In this document: piece by piece, positions 44,260 to 53,303 of the stretch
Layout: the number at the start of each line of letters is the position of its first letter
Numbering within the stretch: position 1 is the first letter of the stretch
From: Dietzia sp032248695
GTDB taxonomy: Bacteria; Actinomycetota; Actinomycetes; Mycobacteriales; Mycobacteriaceae
Assembly (NCBI RefSeq): GCF_032248695.1
Contig: NZ_JAVHXC010000003.1
Location: 496,001 to 560,000 of the forward strand
Length of the DNA: 64,000 nt
Direction: 5' to 3'
Notes under the pieces: generated by a model
What the model was told of the DNA's origin: nothing
The model's input: the letters and a program-made list of their open reading frames with translations, nothing else
Databases searched by the model: none
Position numbers and translations under genes: made by a program

Positions 44260-45921
44260 ATGACCACTCCGCCCCCGACCCCTGCCGGTCCCACCGAGCA
44301 CTACGACGTCGTGATCATCGGCGCCGGTTTCAGTGGGATGTACGCGTTGCACCGATGCCGTCAACAGGGTCGAGACGTCGTGTGCCTCGAGGCCGGTGAC
44401 GGGGTGGGGGGTACGTGGTACTGGAATCGCTACCCGGGCGCCCGCGTGGACATCGAGAGCATGCAGTACTCGTACTCCTTCGACGAGCAACTCCAGCAGG
44501 AGTGGTCCTGGTCCGAGCACTTCGCTCCACAACCCGAGCTCGAGGCGTACGCCAACCACGTCGCCGACCGTTTCGGACTGCGAGAGGACATCCGGTTCGG
44601 CACCGTGGTCGATCGACTGACCTTCGACGAGTCCACCGATCTCTGGGGAGTGGGCACGACATCCGGTCATACCCTCACCGCCCGGTTCGTCATCGCCGCC
44701 ACCGGGAGCCTCGACGTCTCGAACGTCCCTGACTGGCCCGGCCTGGACAGCTTCCGAGGCGAGGCCTATCACACCTCGAGGTGGCCCGAGAGCGGCGTCG
44801 AGCTCGCCGGCAAGCGGGTCGGCGTCGTCGGCACCGGATCCACGGGGATCCAGGTGATCCCCGAGGTCGCGGCGGTCGCCGACACGCTGACCGTCTTCCA
44901 GCGGACCCCGAACTACAGCCTCCCCTCCCGGAATCGCCCCCTGGACCCGGAGCACGAGCGGGCGTGGAAAACCGAGTACGCCCAGCGGCGCGAGGCCGCC
45001 CTCCAGACTTACGGTGCGACGCTGATGGACCACATCGACGAACCCCGGTCGATCTTCGACTACACCGACCAGGAGCGGGAGGAGGTGATGGAACGCGCGT
45101 GGAATGCGCGCAAGGGGCTCGAGTTCATCCGGACGTTCACCGACACCTCATCTGATCCGGCGGCCAACGAGATCCTGGCGGAGTTCGTCCGCAACAAGAT
45201 CCGCGCGATCGTCGATGACCCGGCCACCGCGGAGCTGCTGTGCCCCAAGGACTACCCCATCGGCGGCAAGCGGATCTGCCAGGACTCCGGCTACTTCGAG
45301 ACCTTCAACCGGGACAACGTGGAACTGGTTGACGTGAAATCCGATCCCATCGTCGAAGTCACCGCCTCCGGCGTGCGCACGAACAGTGCCCACTTCGACC
45401 TCGATGTGATCATCTTCGCGACCGGCTTCGACGCGATGACCGGATCGATGCTCAGAATGAACCCCGTCGGCGTCGACGGGGAGAGTCTCGCCGATCGGTG
45501 GAAGAACGGCCCGAAGGCGGCTTTCGGCCTGATGACCGCGGGGTTCCCGAACCTGTTCATGGTGCACGGACCGGGAAGCCCGTCGGTCCAGGCGCAGATG
45601 ATCACCACAGGCGAGTGGCAGGTCGACTGGATCCTCCGTGTGATCGACCACCTCGACGAGCAGCAGATCTCCCGGCTGGGGGCGACCCCTGAACTCGAGG
45701 ACGAGTGGGCGAGGGAGATGGACGCGGTAGCCGCACGCACGATGCACGCGAAGACCGACTCCTGGTACACGGGCGCGAACATTCCCGGCAAACCCAGGAC
45801 ATTGCTGATGTACGTCGGGGGCTTCAAGCGTTACTCCGAGCTGGCGGCCGCGGCCGTTCAGGGGGGATTCGCAGGATTCGAGAAGAAGGAGAGGCTGTCG
45901 ATGGGGGAGCGAGTGCGATGA
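44260..45921 (+). CDS. Type I Baeyer-Villiger monooxygenase (cyclohexanone-monooxygenase-like)
   Basis: 553 residues. FAD-binding GAGFSGMY, the conserved GGTWYWNRYPGARVDIES, the BVMO fingerprint FRGEAYHTSRWP (F-x-G-x3-H-x3-W-P), NADPH-binding GTGSTGIQ and the C-terminal ATGFDAMTGS. It converts a cyclic ketone to the lactone using NADPH and O2. Third gene of the P2 operon; the ferredoxin-reductase gene overlaps its stop. One of three sequence-divergent BVMOs in the window. Confidence 0.95.
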   Translation: MTTPPPTPAGPTEHYDVVIIGAGFSGMYALHRCRQQGRDVVCLEAGDGVGGTWYWNRYPGARVDIESMQYSYSFDEQLQQEWSWSEHFAPQPELEAYANHVADRFGLREDIRFGTVVDRLTFDESTDLWGVGTTSGHTLTARFVIAATGSLDVSNVPDWPGLDSFRGEAYHTSRWPESGVELAGKRVGVVGTGSTGIQVIPEVAAVADTLTVFQRTPNYSLPSRNRPLDPEHERAWKTEYAQRREAALQTYGATLMDHIDEPRSIFDYTDQEREEVMERAWNARKGLEFIRTFTDTSSDPAANEILAEFVRNKIRAIVDDPATAELLCPKDYPIGGKRICQDSGYFETFNRDNVELVDVKSDPIVEVTASGVRTNSAHFDLDVIIFATGFDAMTGSMLRMNPVGVDGESLADRWKNGPKAAFGLMTAGFPNLFMVHGPGSPSVQAQMITTGEWQVDWILRVIDHLDEQQISRLGATPELEDEWAREMDAVAARTMHAKTDSWYTGANIPGKPRTLLMYVGGFKRYSELAAAAVQGGFAGFEKKERLSMGERVR

Positions 45922-46967
45922 CCACGCTCACTACTGCAGGTGTCGTGTTGGGACACCAACTGACGGTGACCGATGTCATCGACGAGACCGCTGACGCGAA
46001 GTCGATAGTGATGACGGTGCCGGAGGAGAACAAGAAGCTCTTCGCCTATCGACCCGGGCAGTTCCTCACGTTCCGGATCCCCAGTGATGAGACCGGTTAC
46101 GTGGCCAGGTCCTACTCGCTCTCCAGTGCTCCGGACCTCGATGACGAGCTGAAGGTCACCGTCAAGAGGACCGCGGGGGGCTACGGGTCCAATTGGATCT
46201 GCGACAACCTGACGCCGGGCAGCGCCGTCACCGTACTCCCCCCGTCCGGGCGGTTCACTCCTACCGGGTTCGACCACGACCTGTTGCTGTTCGCCGCCGG
46301 CAGCGGAATAACTCCGGTGATGTCGATCCTGAAAACCGCCCTCGCGCGGACCGATCGTTCAGTAGTGCTCTTCTATGCCAACCGGGACGATGACTCGATC
46401 ATCTTCCGCGATGAGCTCGACGGCCTCACCGCCCGGTATGACGACCGCTTGATCATCCGACATCACGTAGACGATCGGCACGGACCGGTCACCGGGGATC
46501 TGCTCGTCGACCTCGCCTCGCAGTACTCCTCCTCTGAGGCCTTCGTCTGCGGACCGACGCCGTTCATGGATCTCGTCGGCGACGCACTCCGTTCCGCCGG
46601 GGTGCCGGACGAACGCCGACACCGCGAGGTGTTCCTCTCCTTGTCCGGGGATCCGTTCGGTGAGGTCGGTTCCCGAGAGTCCGATCTCGCGGGCCCGGAG
46701 GTCGAGACCGTGGTCCACCTGGACGGAGAGACCCATCGCTTCGGCTGGCCGACCGACCAGACTCTCGTCGACGTGTTGCTGGAGCGCGGTGTCGACGTCC
46801 CGTTCTCCTGCCGCTCGGGGGAATGTGGCTCGTGCGCCTGCACGGTCCTCTCAGGCGCGGTCGGCATGGCGAACTCGGAGATCCTCGATCCCGCGGACAT
46901 CGCGGACGGGTTCATTCTCGGCTGCCAATCACGGCCCGACACGGGGCCCATCGAGATCGAGTTCTGA
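45918..46967 (+). CDS. KshB-like FAD/NAD(P)/2Fe-2S reductase of a Rieske oxygenase
   Basis: 349 residues from ATG 45918 (ATGA overlap). Order: flavin-binding domain with RPGQFLTFRIP and RSYSLSS, NAD-binding domain with AAGSGITPVMS and FVCGPTPFM, then a C-terminal plant-type 2Fe-2S domain CRSGECGSCAC with a fourth Cys in LGCQSRP. This is the KshB/PaaE-type one-component reductase layout. The partner oxygenase is probably the Rieske protein at 50012, in a separate P3 operon under the same promoter type. Confidence 0.93.
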   Translation: MTTLTTAGVVLGHQLTVTDVIDETADAKSIVMTVPEENKKLFAYRPGQFLTFRIPSDETGYVARSYSLSSAPDLDDELKVTVKRTAGGYGSNWICDNLTPGSAVTVLPPSGRFTPTGFDHDLLLFAAGSGITPVMSILKTALARTDRSVVLFYANRDDDSIIFRDELDGLTARYDDRLIIRHHVDDRHGPVTGDLLVDLASQYSSSEAFVCGPTPFMDLVGDALRSAGVPDERRHREVFLSLSGDPFGEVGSRESDLAGPEVETVVHLDGETHRFGWPTDQTLVDVLLERGVDVPFSCRSGECGSCACTVLSGAVGMANSEILDPADIADGFILGCQSRPDTGPIEIEF

Positions 46968-47043
46968 ACAGCGGCGCCGACAGTGCGCCACGACAACCCG
47001 GGGTAGGCCGCGCACGCGCCTACCCCCGACAGTAAGGGCGATA

Positions 47044-48114
47044 ATGAGAGCAATAGTCTTCGACGGTACGGAGAACACACTGGTCGACGGCGTCACCCTC
47101 CGAACTCCCGGGCCGGGAGAGGTCCGGGTCCGGATCGTCGCCAGCGGCCTGTGCCAGAGCGATCTGAGTGTGGTCAACGGAAAAATCCCGTTCCCGGTGC
47201 CCGTCATCCTGGGGCACGAGGGCGCGGGAGTCGTCGAAGAGGTCGGCCCGGGGGTGACGAGTCCGGTCGTCGGCGATCATGTCGTCCTGTCCACCCTCGC
47301 GACCTGTGGCCAGTGCGCGGCCTGTACATCGGGTCGCTCGACCATGTGCAGGGAATCCTTCGGCAAGACGGCGACCCCCTTCGAACTCGACGGGACTCCG
47401 ATCCACAACTACGCGGCTCTCTCGACGTTCAGCGAGAAGATCGTCGTCAAGGCCGGCCAGGCCGTGCCGATCTCCAAGGACATCTCCTTGGCGACTGCCT
47501 GTCTCATCGGCTGTGCGGTCCTCACCGGTGCCGGCGCAGTGCTCAACCGTGCTCGTGTCGCACCAGGTGACTCCGTGGTCGTGATCGGATCGGGTGGGAT
47601 CGGACTCAATGTGATCCAGGCGGCGAGGGTCGCCGGTGCCGCGTCGATCATCGCGATCGACATGAACCCGGATAAGGAGGCGAAGGCGGCGGCGTTCGGT
47701 GCGACTCACTTCATCCGCGCCGGGCAGGGCGATCCGGTCGCCGCGGTACGCGAGATCACGGGCGGGGGCGCCCATCACGTCTTCGACTGCGTCGGGGGCG
47801 AGGCGGTCACCAGTCAGGGCATGGAGATGCTCGACTGGGGAGGGCAGTTGATCATGCTCGGCGTGGCCGGTCCGGAGACCACACTGTCAGTTCCCGCCAC
47901 CACCTTCTATATGGACCGCTCGGTGCTCGGGTGTCGCTATGGCTCCTCACGGCCCGGCGCGGACATCCCGAAGTACCTCGACCTCTACCGGTCGGGTCGT
48001 CTCCTCCTCGATGAACTCGTCACCAAGACCTACGAGATGGAGGAATTCTCCTCGATGATGGACGACGCGCGCTCCGGGAAGCTCGATCGCGGCGTCTTGT
48101 TGATGTCCTCCTGA
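47044..48114 (+). CDS. Zinc-dependent alcohol dehydrogenase (class III-like MDR)
   Basis: 356 residues from ATG 47044. Catalytic-zinc ligands in SGLCQSDLS and ILGHEGAGVVEEVG, structural zinc CGQCAACTSGRSTMC (C-x2-C-x2-C-x7-C), NAD-binding VVIGSGGIGLNVIQAARVAG. The MDR family oxidises primary or secondary alcohols; the ester/lactone-opening step yields hydroxy acids that this enzyme could oxidise. Last gene of the P2 operon. Confidence 0.92.
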   Translation: MRAIVFDGTENTLVDGVTLRTPGPGEVRVRIVASGLCQSDLSVVNGKIPFPVPVILGHEGAGVVEEVGPGVTSPVVGDHVVLSTLATCGQCAACTSGRSTMCRESFGKTATPFELDGTPIHNYAALSTFSEKIVVKAGQAVPISKDISLATACLIGCAVLTGAGAVLNRARVAPGDSVVVIGSGGIGLNVIQAARVAGAASIIAIDMNPDKEAKAAAFGATHFIRAGQGDPVAAVREITGGGAHHVFDCVGGEAVTSQGMEMLDWGGQLIMLGVAGPETTLSVPATTFYMDRSVLGCRYGSSRPGADIPKYLDLYRSGRLLLDELVTKTYEMEEFSSMMDDARSGKLDRGVLLMSS

Positions 48115-48137
48115 GTGCCGGCCCCCTCCGTGTCGTC

Positions 48138-48173
48138 CACGCGTCCGGATCCGGTCACCGATCCGGGCGCGTG
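48138..48173. terminator. Bidirectional terminator between ADH and regulator
   Basis: CACGCGTCCGGATC (48138-48151) and GATCCGGGCGCGTG (48160-48173), 14 bp with one mismatch, between convergent genes. Confidence 0.6.
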
Positions 48174-49183
48174 GCGTATACGAGGAGTTTGAGCATGTCA
48201 GTGACCTCATCTCGAACGTCCCGGGCATCGCGGTCCGGTGTGTCGGCGAGCTCGGCCAGGTACGGCTCGTAGAGATCCCACACAGAACCGACGAGCGCGA
48301 GCAACGAGGCGAGGACGTTCGAGTCGAATTCCCTCCGGACCTCCGGTTCGACCGGGTCCTGCCAGAGGGCCTCGATCTGGGAGCGGTAACCGCGCGAGCG
48401 AACGCCGCCCAGCAGCCGTTTCGGCTCGGTGCCCTCGAATATGGCCCACGCGAGCATCCGGCCGAACTGGCCGGCGTCGAGGTCGGCGCCGAACGAGTTC
48501 TCGATGGCGGCGTAGGCGTCCGCCTCGCTAGTCAGGCGCTCGCCACCGTAGTTGACCAGCAGGCCCATCACGGCCACGAGAAGATTCTCCTTGGTCCGGT
48601 AGAAGCGGTGGATGAGGCCGTACGAGACGCCCGCGGCGGCGGCGACCTCACGCAACGAGACCTTCGCCGGGCCCTTCCGGGCGAACAGATCCGCGGCGGC
48701 CAGCAGGATCGCGTGTTGCGCTCCCGTCTCGCCCGCGCTGGTAGGGGTCCACTCGGCGACGTCCCGTCGGTTCCGCGTTCCCTCGACCTCGGGCGTCGGC
48801 CCCACGAGTTCCCTCAGAGCGGCCCTCTGGCAGGAGTGGGCGAGTCGGAGTGCGTCGTCCCTGCCGGACGGATCCAGGAGCAGTTCCGCCGGGGAGCGAT
48901 CGTAATCGTCCTGTGGAGTGACCGACCACTGGGCGATGGCGTCTGATGGTATCGACTCGTCGAACGCCTCGAGGTACTCGAGTACCTCCGGGCGAACCCC
49001 GCGATCCTCCATATCGAACTGCCACGTGGGGAAAAGGGTTTTTCCACTGCCCGGATATCCGAGCATCTTCCGATTCTGTACCCGTTTGTTGATCGCCTGG
49101 CGGCTGATGCCCAGGAATTCAGCGACCCTCGGCGTCGTCCACACCTCGCCGAGGGTCGAGGTCGTCTCGCTCGAACTCTCCAT
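48155..49183 (-). CDS. TetR-family regulator with an extra N-terminal HTH domain
   Basis: 342 residues, much longer than ordinary TetR proteins (about 200). Residues 14-55 form a HTH-like unit VWTTPRVAEFLGISRQAINK with a following KTLFPTWQFD; residues 60-110 resemble Xre/MbcA/ParS-type modules (SPAELLL near 97-103). From about 155 a classical TetR HTH begins (LLAAADLFARKGPAKVSLRE, then AAAAGVSYGLIHRFYRTKENLL), followed by a ligand-binding domain. It is the only regulator gene in the catabolic region and is itself behind twin-palindrome promoter P6, so autoregulation is likely (inference). Confidence 0.85.
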   Translation of the reverse strand: MESSSETTSTLGEVWTTPRVAEFLGISRQAINKRVQNRKMLGYPGSGKTLFPTWQFDMEDRGVRPEVLEYLEAFDESIPSDAIAQWSVTPQDDYDRSPAELLLDPSGRDDALRLAHSCQRAALRELVGPTPEVEGTRNRRDVAEWTPTSAGETGAQHAILLAAADLFARKGPAKVSLREVAAAAGVSYGLIHRFYRTKENLLVAVMGLLVNYGGERLTSEADAYAAIENSFGADLDAGQFGRMLAWAIFEGTEPKRLLGGVRSRGYRSQIEALWQDPVEPEVRREFDSNVLASLLALVGSVWDLYEPYLAELADTPDRDARDVRDEVTDMLKLLVYATRPDR

Positions 49184-49711
49184 AGTGCGGGAACCTTCTC
49201 GTGGTCATCGGCTGTGAAGTGTGCATCCCGGCGCCACCGCGGAGTGAATCGCGGAGGAGGTTGCCGTTGAAGTAGCCACTGGCTTTCTCCGTCACACTAC
49301 CCAGTCCGGACGGCGAATACAGTTGGTACCTCTTGGCCGTCTGAGTGGCTGCTTTGTCATCAACCGACGTCTCAACACCGGTTCCGGGGATTCCTGCCCC
49401 AATCCTGGAAGCGGGGAGCGCCGGTATGCGTCTTGCCTCTCCGGCAAACCCTGCGGCCCGGAAGTGGGCAGAGGGATCAGCCGCGCCCTCAATCGTTAAC
49501 TGGCCGCCTCCCAGCCGGTGATCTGCTCTTCCGTCCCGACTACCGGGCCCGTACACATACCCCAGGGCTTCCGGGTGGACAGGCGTGTCCTCATAGCGCT
49601 CAGCCCGGTGACGCCGCCGAGTCGGTAGCCGGTCTGCGGGTGGGCGTAGACGGATTCCGATAGGCGACCGTGCCGATGGGCCGTAAGGCGGGATTCCACC
49701 GGTCATGGTGA
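49184..49711. other. Long untranslated leader of the regulator gene, no convincing gene
   Basis: About 530 bp separate P6 from the tetR start. Open frames here (for example a 195-codon minus frame starting at 49706 and a 67-codon one at 49699) lack a ribosome site, recognisable motifs or typical codon use. It may be a degenerate gene or a regulatory leader. Confidence 0.5.
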
Positions 49712-49752
49712 GTGACGAGAGGCGCCGTAGCCGTTGGCTACCGGACCGTCAA
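49712..49752 (-). promoter_or_regulatory. Twin-palindrome promoter P6 (regulator gene)
   Basis: On the minus strand: -35 TTGACG (49752-49747), 17-bp spacer, -10 TACGGC (49729-49724). Palindrome GTAGCCGTTGGCTAC (49727-49741) overlaps -10; of the second element only the distal half GTCAC (minus strand; 49712-49716 on plus as GTGAC) is kept. Back to back with P3, 60 bp apart. Confidence 0.8.
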
Positions 49753-49812
49753 TAGGGCACCAGGGGGTTTCCGCTGTTCGGGGCGGGTGATTTCAACGCT
49801 ACGTGACTGCTG

Positions 49813-49853
49813 TTGACGTTGACGTAGCCAATGGCTACAGTGATGCCTGTCAC
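49813..49853 (+). promoter_or_regulatory. Twin-palindrome promoter P3 (Rieske-ACAD-BVMO operon)
   Basis: -35 TTGACG (49813-49818; a second TTGACG follows at 49819), 17-bp spacer, -10 TACAGT (49836-49841); perfect 7-1-7 palindrome GTAGCCAATGGCTAC (49824-49838), second element GTGATGCCTGTCAC (49840-49853). 159 bases before the Rieske gene. Confidence 0.88.
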
Positions 49854-50011
49854 TGTCCTGAGGCGGAGCCGGTCTTCCGATTCCTGTTCAGGCCTCCACT
49901 TCCGCGGATTCGCCGACGAGCAGCCGGCTGTCTTCCGCCACAACCTTTGCCGTGCGATAAGTCCCCACGCTTCTGCCGTGGGCTGCTGTCGAGATCGCTC
50001 AGGAGGATGAA

Positions 50012-51055
50012 ATGTCACCGATGGCATTGTCGATGAAGCCGACCGGGTGGTTCCAGATCGGTTGGTCTGACGAGCTCCGACCCGGAGACGTCACACCGAT
50101 GCGCTACTTCGGACAGGATCTGGTCGCCTATCGCGCCGAAAGCGGCCGGCTGGTGGTCCTCAACGCGTACTGCGAGCACCTCGGTGCGCACCTCGGGCAT
50201 GGCGGGTCCGTCGCGGGCGAGGACATCAAGTGCCCGTTCCACGGATGGCAGTGGGGGCCGGAAGGTCGGAACACCTGCATCCCGTACCAGGAACGGACCA
50301 ACCGGGTGCGGCGGATCGGTACCTGGACGTCCGCGGAGCGTGACGGCGTCATGTACATCTGGCATGACGCAGAGGGGCGTGATCCCCTCTACGAGGTCCC
50401 CAGCATCTTCGATCTCTTCGAGGATGCGGGGTCCGCCGGGGACTACCACGAACTGGGTGAGGCCGGGCGCTATGAGACGCCCGCCCTACCGATCCATCCC
50501 CAGTACGCAGCGGAGAACGGTGTCGACTTCGCCCACTTCAAGTATGTCCACCGGGCTGACGAGATCCCGACCGTGGTGAACCGCGAGTTCGGCGAGAACG
50601 ACTTCAAGACCGAGCTCGCGCTGAACTTCACACGTCGCGGCGCGAACGGCGAGAGAGAGATGGTCCGAGGCCGCACGATGGCCTCCCTCCTGGGCGTGGG
50701 ATTGGGGTATTCGTTCGCCGACGGTGTCGGGGCAATCTGCTCGCTGACGGCGGTGACACCGGTCGACGACGAGACCTCGATCCTCCGGTTCTCCGCTTGG
50801 CCGAGCAGGGAGCAGGGCGAGGACGAGGCACGCGTGGCCAAGCGGCAGCGAAACGCTGCGGCACAGCTCAAGGCCGACGTCGCCATCTGGGAGCACCAGC
50901 GCTATACGGAGCCTCCCGGTCTGGCCACTGCGGAAGCAGCGGGCTTCCGCGACATCCGTCGGTGGGCGCGCCGCTTTTACCCGGAGGGGCACCTCGGGCA
51001 CGGCGCTGCGGAGCAGTCGGCCGGCACGGACGCACAAGAGTCGGGAATCGCCTGA
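50012..51055 (+). CDS. Rieske non-haem iron oxygenase, KshA-like
   Basis: 347 residues, ATG 50012 with a perfect AGGAGG. Rieske cluster ligands in YCEHLGAHLGHGG and IKCPFHGWQWG (C-x-H and C-x2-H); mononuclear-iron ligands in NGVDFAHFKYVH (Asp/His-x4-His). The length and these contexts fit 3-ketosteroid-9-alpha-hydroxylase (KshA)-type oxygenases, which hydroxylate hydrophobic ring systems. Its electron donor is most likely the KshB-like reductase at 45918. First gene of the P3 operon; its stop overlaps the next start (TGATG). Confidence 0.92.
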   Translation: MSPMALSMKPTGWFQIGWSDELRPGDVTPMRYFGQDLVAYRAESGRLVVLNAYCEHLGAHLGHGGSVAGEDIKCPFHGWQWGPEGRNTCIPYQERTNRVRRIGTWTSAERDGVMYIWHDAEGRDPLYEVPSIFDLFEDAGSAGDYHELGEAGRYETPALPIHPQYAAENGVDFAHFKYVHRADEIPTVVNREFGENDFKTELALNFTRRGANGEREMVRGRTMASLLGVGLGYSFADGVGAICSLTAVTPVDDETSILRFSAWPSREQGEDEARVAKRQRNAAAQLKADVAIWEHQRYTEPPGLATAEAAGFRDIRRWARRFYPEGHLGHGAAEQSAGTDAQESGIA

Positions 51056-52212
51056 TGAGACTTCAGCAAGCAGATGAGCACGAGGCCTGGCGCGCCGAGA
51101 TCCGGGAGTTCCTCGAGGCCGAGCTACCTCCCGAGAACGCCTTCAATCCCGAGTTCGACGACGAGCCGGACCAGTGGGCGATCGCGGTCGAGTTCAGTAA
51201 GAAAGTCGCTGCGAAGGGCTGGATCGGCCTGACGTGGCCGAAGGAATACGGCGGCAGGGGTCTGTCCCCCGTCGCGAACCAGATTTTCCTCGAGGAGCTC
51301 TACGCGGCCGACGCGCCGATGATCAATTCGGTCGGCATCTTCCTCGCCGCAGGGACCATTCTCGTGGGTGGGACCGAGGAGCAGAAGCAGCGTCTCCTCC
51401 CCGACATCGCGAACATGCGAACGCTGTGGGCCGAAGGACTCACGGAGCCCGGATCGGGCAGCGATCTCGGATCATTGCAGACGAGGGCGGTCCGCGACGG
51501 CGATGAATGGGTGATCACGGGCGAGAAGGCGTACACCTCGTGGGGCCCCATGTCCGACGTCCTCTATGTCGCGGCCCGGACGGGGTCCGGTGACGGGGCG
51601 AGCGGGGCGATCAGCATCTTCGTGGTGGACCTGCGTTCGCCGGGGGTGACTCTTCATCCGATGCGCAACTACGGAGGCGGCGTCCAGTCGAGCACGCACC
51701 TCGACGGAGTGCGCGTTCCGGCGAACGCGCTCATCGGAGAAGAGGGCAAAGGTTGGCAGTACATCATGCGCGCCTTCTACGCGTCCGGGACCGTGGAGCC
51801 GATCTACGCGATGCAGGAGGCACGGCTGCGCGACCTCGTCGAGCACTGCAAGAGCATCCCGGGCAAGTTGGAGGACCCGCACGTACGGGCTGACCTGGCC
51901 GAACTCGCCGACATGGTGCAGACACAGCGACTTCTCGCCTACGAGATCATCGGTGACAACGCTCACGGGCGACAGACCCCGTGGGGCGGCGGTGTGCAGC
52001 AGGTCATCGCGAAGGAGTACGAGCCTCTGTTCGCGCAGGTGTACGACCGTGTTCTCGGCCCGACCAGCCAGCTGCGTCCGGCCTCACGGTACGCGCCGCT
52101 GGGCGGCAAGCCGGAGGCCTGGTACCGGCAGTCCTTCGCGAACCACGCCGGTGGAACGTCCCAACTCAAGCGGATGGTCCTCGCCACGCGAGGCCTCGGC
52201 CTCCCTCGATAG
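51055..52212 (+). CDS. Acyl-CoA dehydrogenase (probable large partner)
   Basis: 385 residues from ATG 51055. ACAD N-terminus GWIGLTWPKEYGGRGLSP, FAD/substrate motif WAEGLTEPGSGSDLGSLQT, VITGEKAYTSWG and the C-terminal SQLKRMVLATRGLGLPR. Together with the following gene it looks like one half of the heteromeric (alpha2-beta2) ACADs used for steroid side-chain CoA esters in mycobacteria (FadE26/27, FadE28/29 types). Likely substrate: a branched or cyclic acyl-CoA. Confidence 0.9.
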   Translation: MRLQQADEHEAWRAEIREFLEAELPPENAFNPEFDDEPDQWAIAVEFSKKVAAKGWIGLTWPKEYGGRGLSPVANQIFLEELYAADAPMINSVGIFLAAGTILVGGTEEQKQRLLPDIANMRTLWAEGLTEPGSGSDLGSLQTRAVRDGDEWVITGEKAYTSWGPMSDVLYVAARTGSGDGASGAISIFVVDLRSPGVTLHPMRNYGGGVQSSTHLDGVRVPANALIGEEGKGWQYIMRAFYASGTVEPIYAMQEARLRDLVEHCKSIPGKLEDPHVRADLAELADMVQTQRLLAYEIIGDNAHGRQTPWGGGVQQVIAKEYEPLFAQVYDRVLGPTSQLRPASRYAPLGGKPEAWYRQSFANHAGGTSQLKRMVLATRGLGLPR

Positions 52213-52220
52213 GAGTAGAC

Positions 52221-53303
52221 ATGAATCTGGCGTGGGGTGAGGACTTCGACGTCCTCGCAGAAGTGAGCAGATCGGTGTTCGCACGCTACTCGCCTCTCGA
52301 GAACCGATCGAACACCGTGGCGTTCGCTGACCAGGTCGCCCAGTTCGCGGAGCTCGGCTGGTTGAGCCTCGGCGACCCATCCGGAAAGGACGCCGACAGC
52401 GCGTCTCTCGGGACGATCGCGGCGGTCTTCGTCGAAATGGGGCGCGCCCTCGCGGCGACGCCGCTGCTGGAACTGACGATGGCGCGCGACGCAGCGCTCG
52501 CTGCCGGGACCGAGGAGTCGCGGAATCTGGCCGAACAGATCGGTAGCGGTTCGGCCGCGGTGATCCCCGTCTTCCCCTCGGCGGACTGGAATTCGGCGGT
52601 CGCGTACCAGGACGGTTTTCTGAACGGGGTGGCACTGGCGGTCGGTTATGCCGGTGACGCAGACCGGTTCCTGGTCCATGCCGGCGGGACGGAGAACGTG
52701 CTCGCAGTGGTCCCCGCAGGACCCGGGATCACAGTCGAGGAGATGCCGAACATGGGTGGCCACCACATGTTCGCGCTGACATTCGACCGTGCCGCTGTGG
52801 CCGACTCGGCCATCGTCGCGCGGGGGAGCACCGCGGACGGTGCCGTGGAGACCGCCGAGTCGCGGTGTGCGGTCCTGCGTGCGTCTCAGGTTCACGGAGC
52901 CGGGCTCCGGCTTCTCGACATGACCGTTCTCTATGCACAGCAGCGACACCAGTTCGGCGGGCCGATCGGGAGATTCCAGGCGGTGCAGTATCTCTGTACC
53001 GACCTGGCGATCGCGGCGCACCTGACGGGGGTTCACGCACGGTCGACCGCGGCGGCGATCGACGCCGGCGTCATCCCGCAGCCGCATATCGGGCTTCTGC
53101 GACGGCAGGCGGCCAAGGCCGCCCAGGAGATGGTGCATTCCTCTCACGAGGTCCACGCGGGCATCGGGTACATGGTCGAGTCGAACGTGCATCTGTTCAC
53201 CAATGCCGCGAAACGCTGGCAGTTCGACTTCGGTTCGCAAGCCCGCAACAGCGCGGACATCACGTCTGCGCTGGAGCGGATCTACACGGGAGCAGACCGA
53301 TGA
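52221..53303 (+). CDS. Acyl-CoA dehydrogenase (probable small partner)
   Basis: 360 residues, ATG 52221 with AGGAG eight bases upstream. Shorter and more divergent ACAD: FAELGWLSLGDPSG, GTIAAVFVEMGRALAATPLLE, RHQFGGPIGRFQAVQYLCTDLA and EVHAGIGYMVESNVHLFTNAAKRW. The central FAD-binding segment is poorly conserved, as in the non-catalytic or co-subunit partners of heteromeric ACADs. Coupled to the enoyl-CoA hydratase gene by ATGA. Confidence 0.88.
   Translation: MNLAWGEDFDVLAEVSRSVFARYSPLENRSNTVAFADQVAQFAELGWLSLGDPSGKDADSASLGTIAAVFVEMGRALAATPLLELTMARDAALAAGTEESRNLAEQIGSGSAAVIPVFPSADWNSAVAYQDGFLNGVALAVGYAGDADRFLVHAGGTENVLAVVPAGPGITVEEMPNMGGHHMFALTFDRAAVADSAIVARGSTADGAVETAESRCAVLRASQVHGAGLRLLDMTVLYAQQRHQFGGPIGRFQAVQYLCTDLAIAAHLTGVHARSTAAAIDAGVIPQPHIGLLRRQAAKAAQEMVHSSHEVHAGIGYMVESNVHLFTNAAKRWQFDFGSQARNSADITSALERIYTGADR

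Noticed and set aside
48155..49183. Toxin-antitoxin system suggested by the Xre/MbcA/ParS-like segment
   Set aside because: No partner toxin (RES- or COG5654-like) gene adjoins it, and the C-terminal half is a normal TetR module, so a regulator is the better reading.
49119..49706. 195-codon minus frame upstream of and overlapping the regulator start
   Set aside because: No ribosome site, no recognisable motif, and its end overlaps the well-supported regulator N-terminus in another frame.
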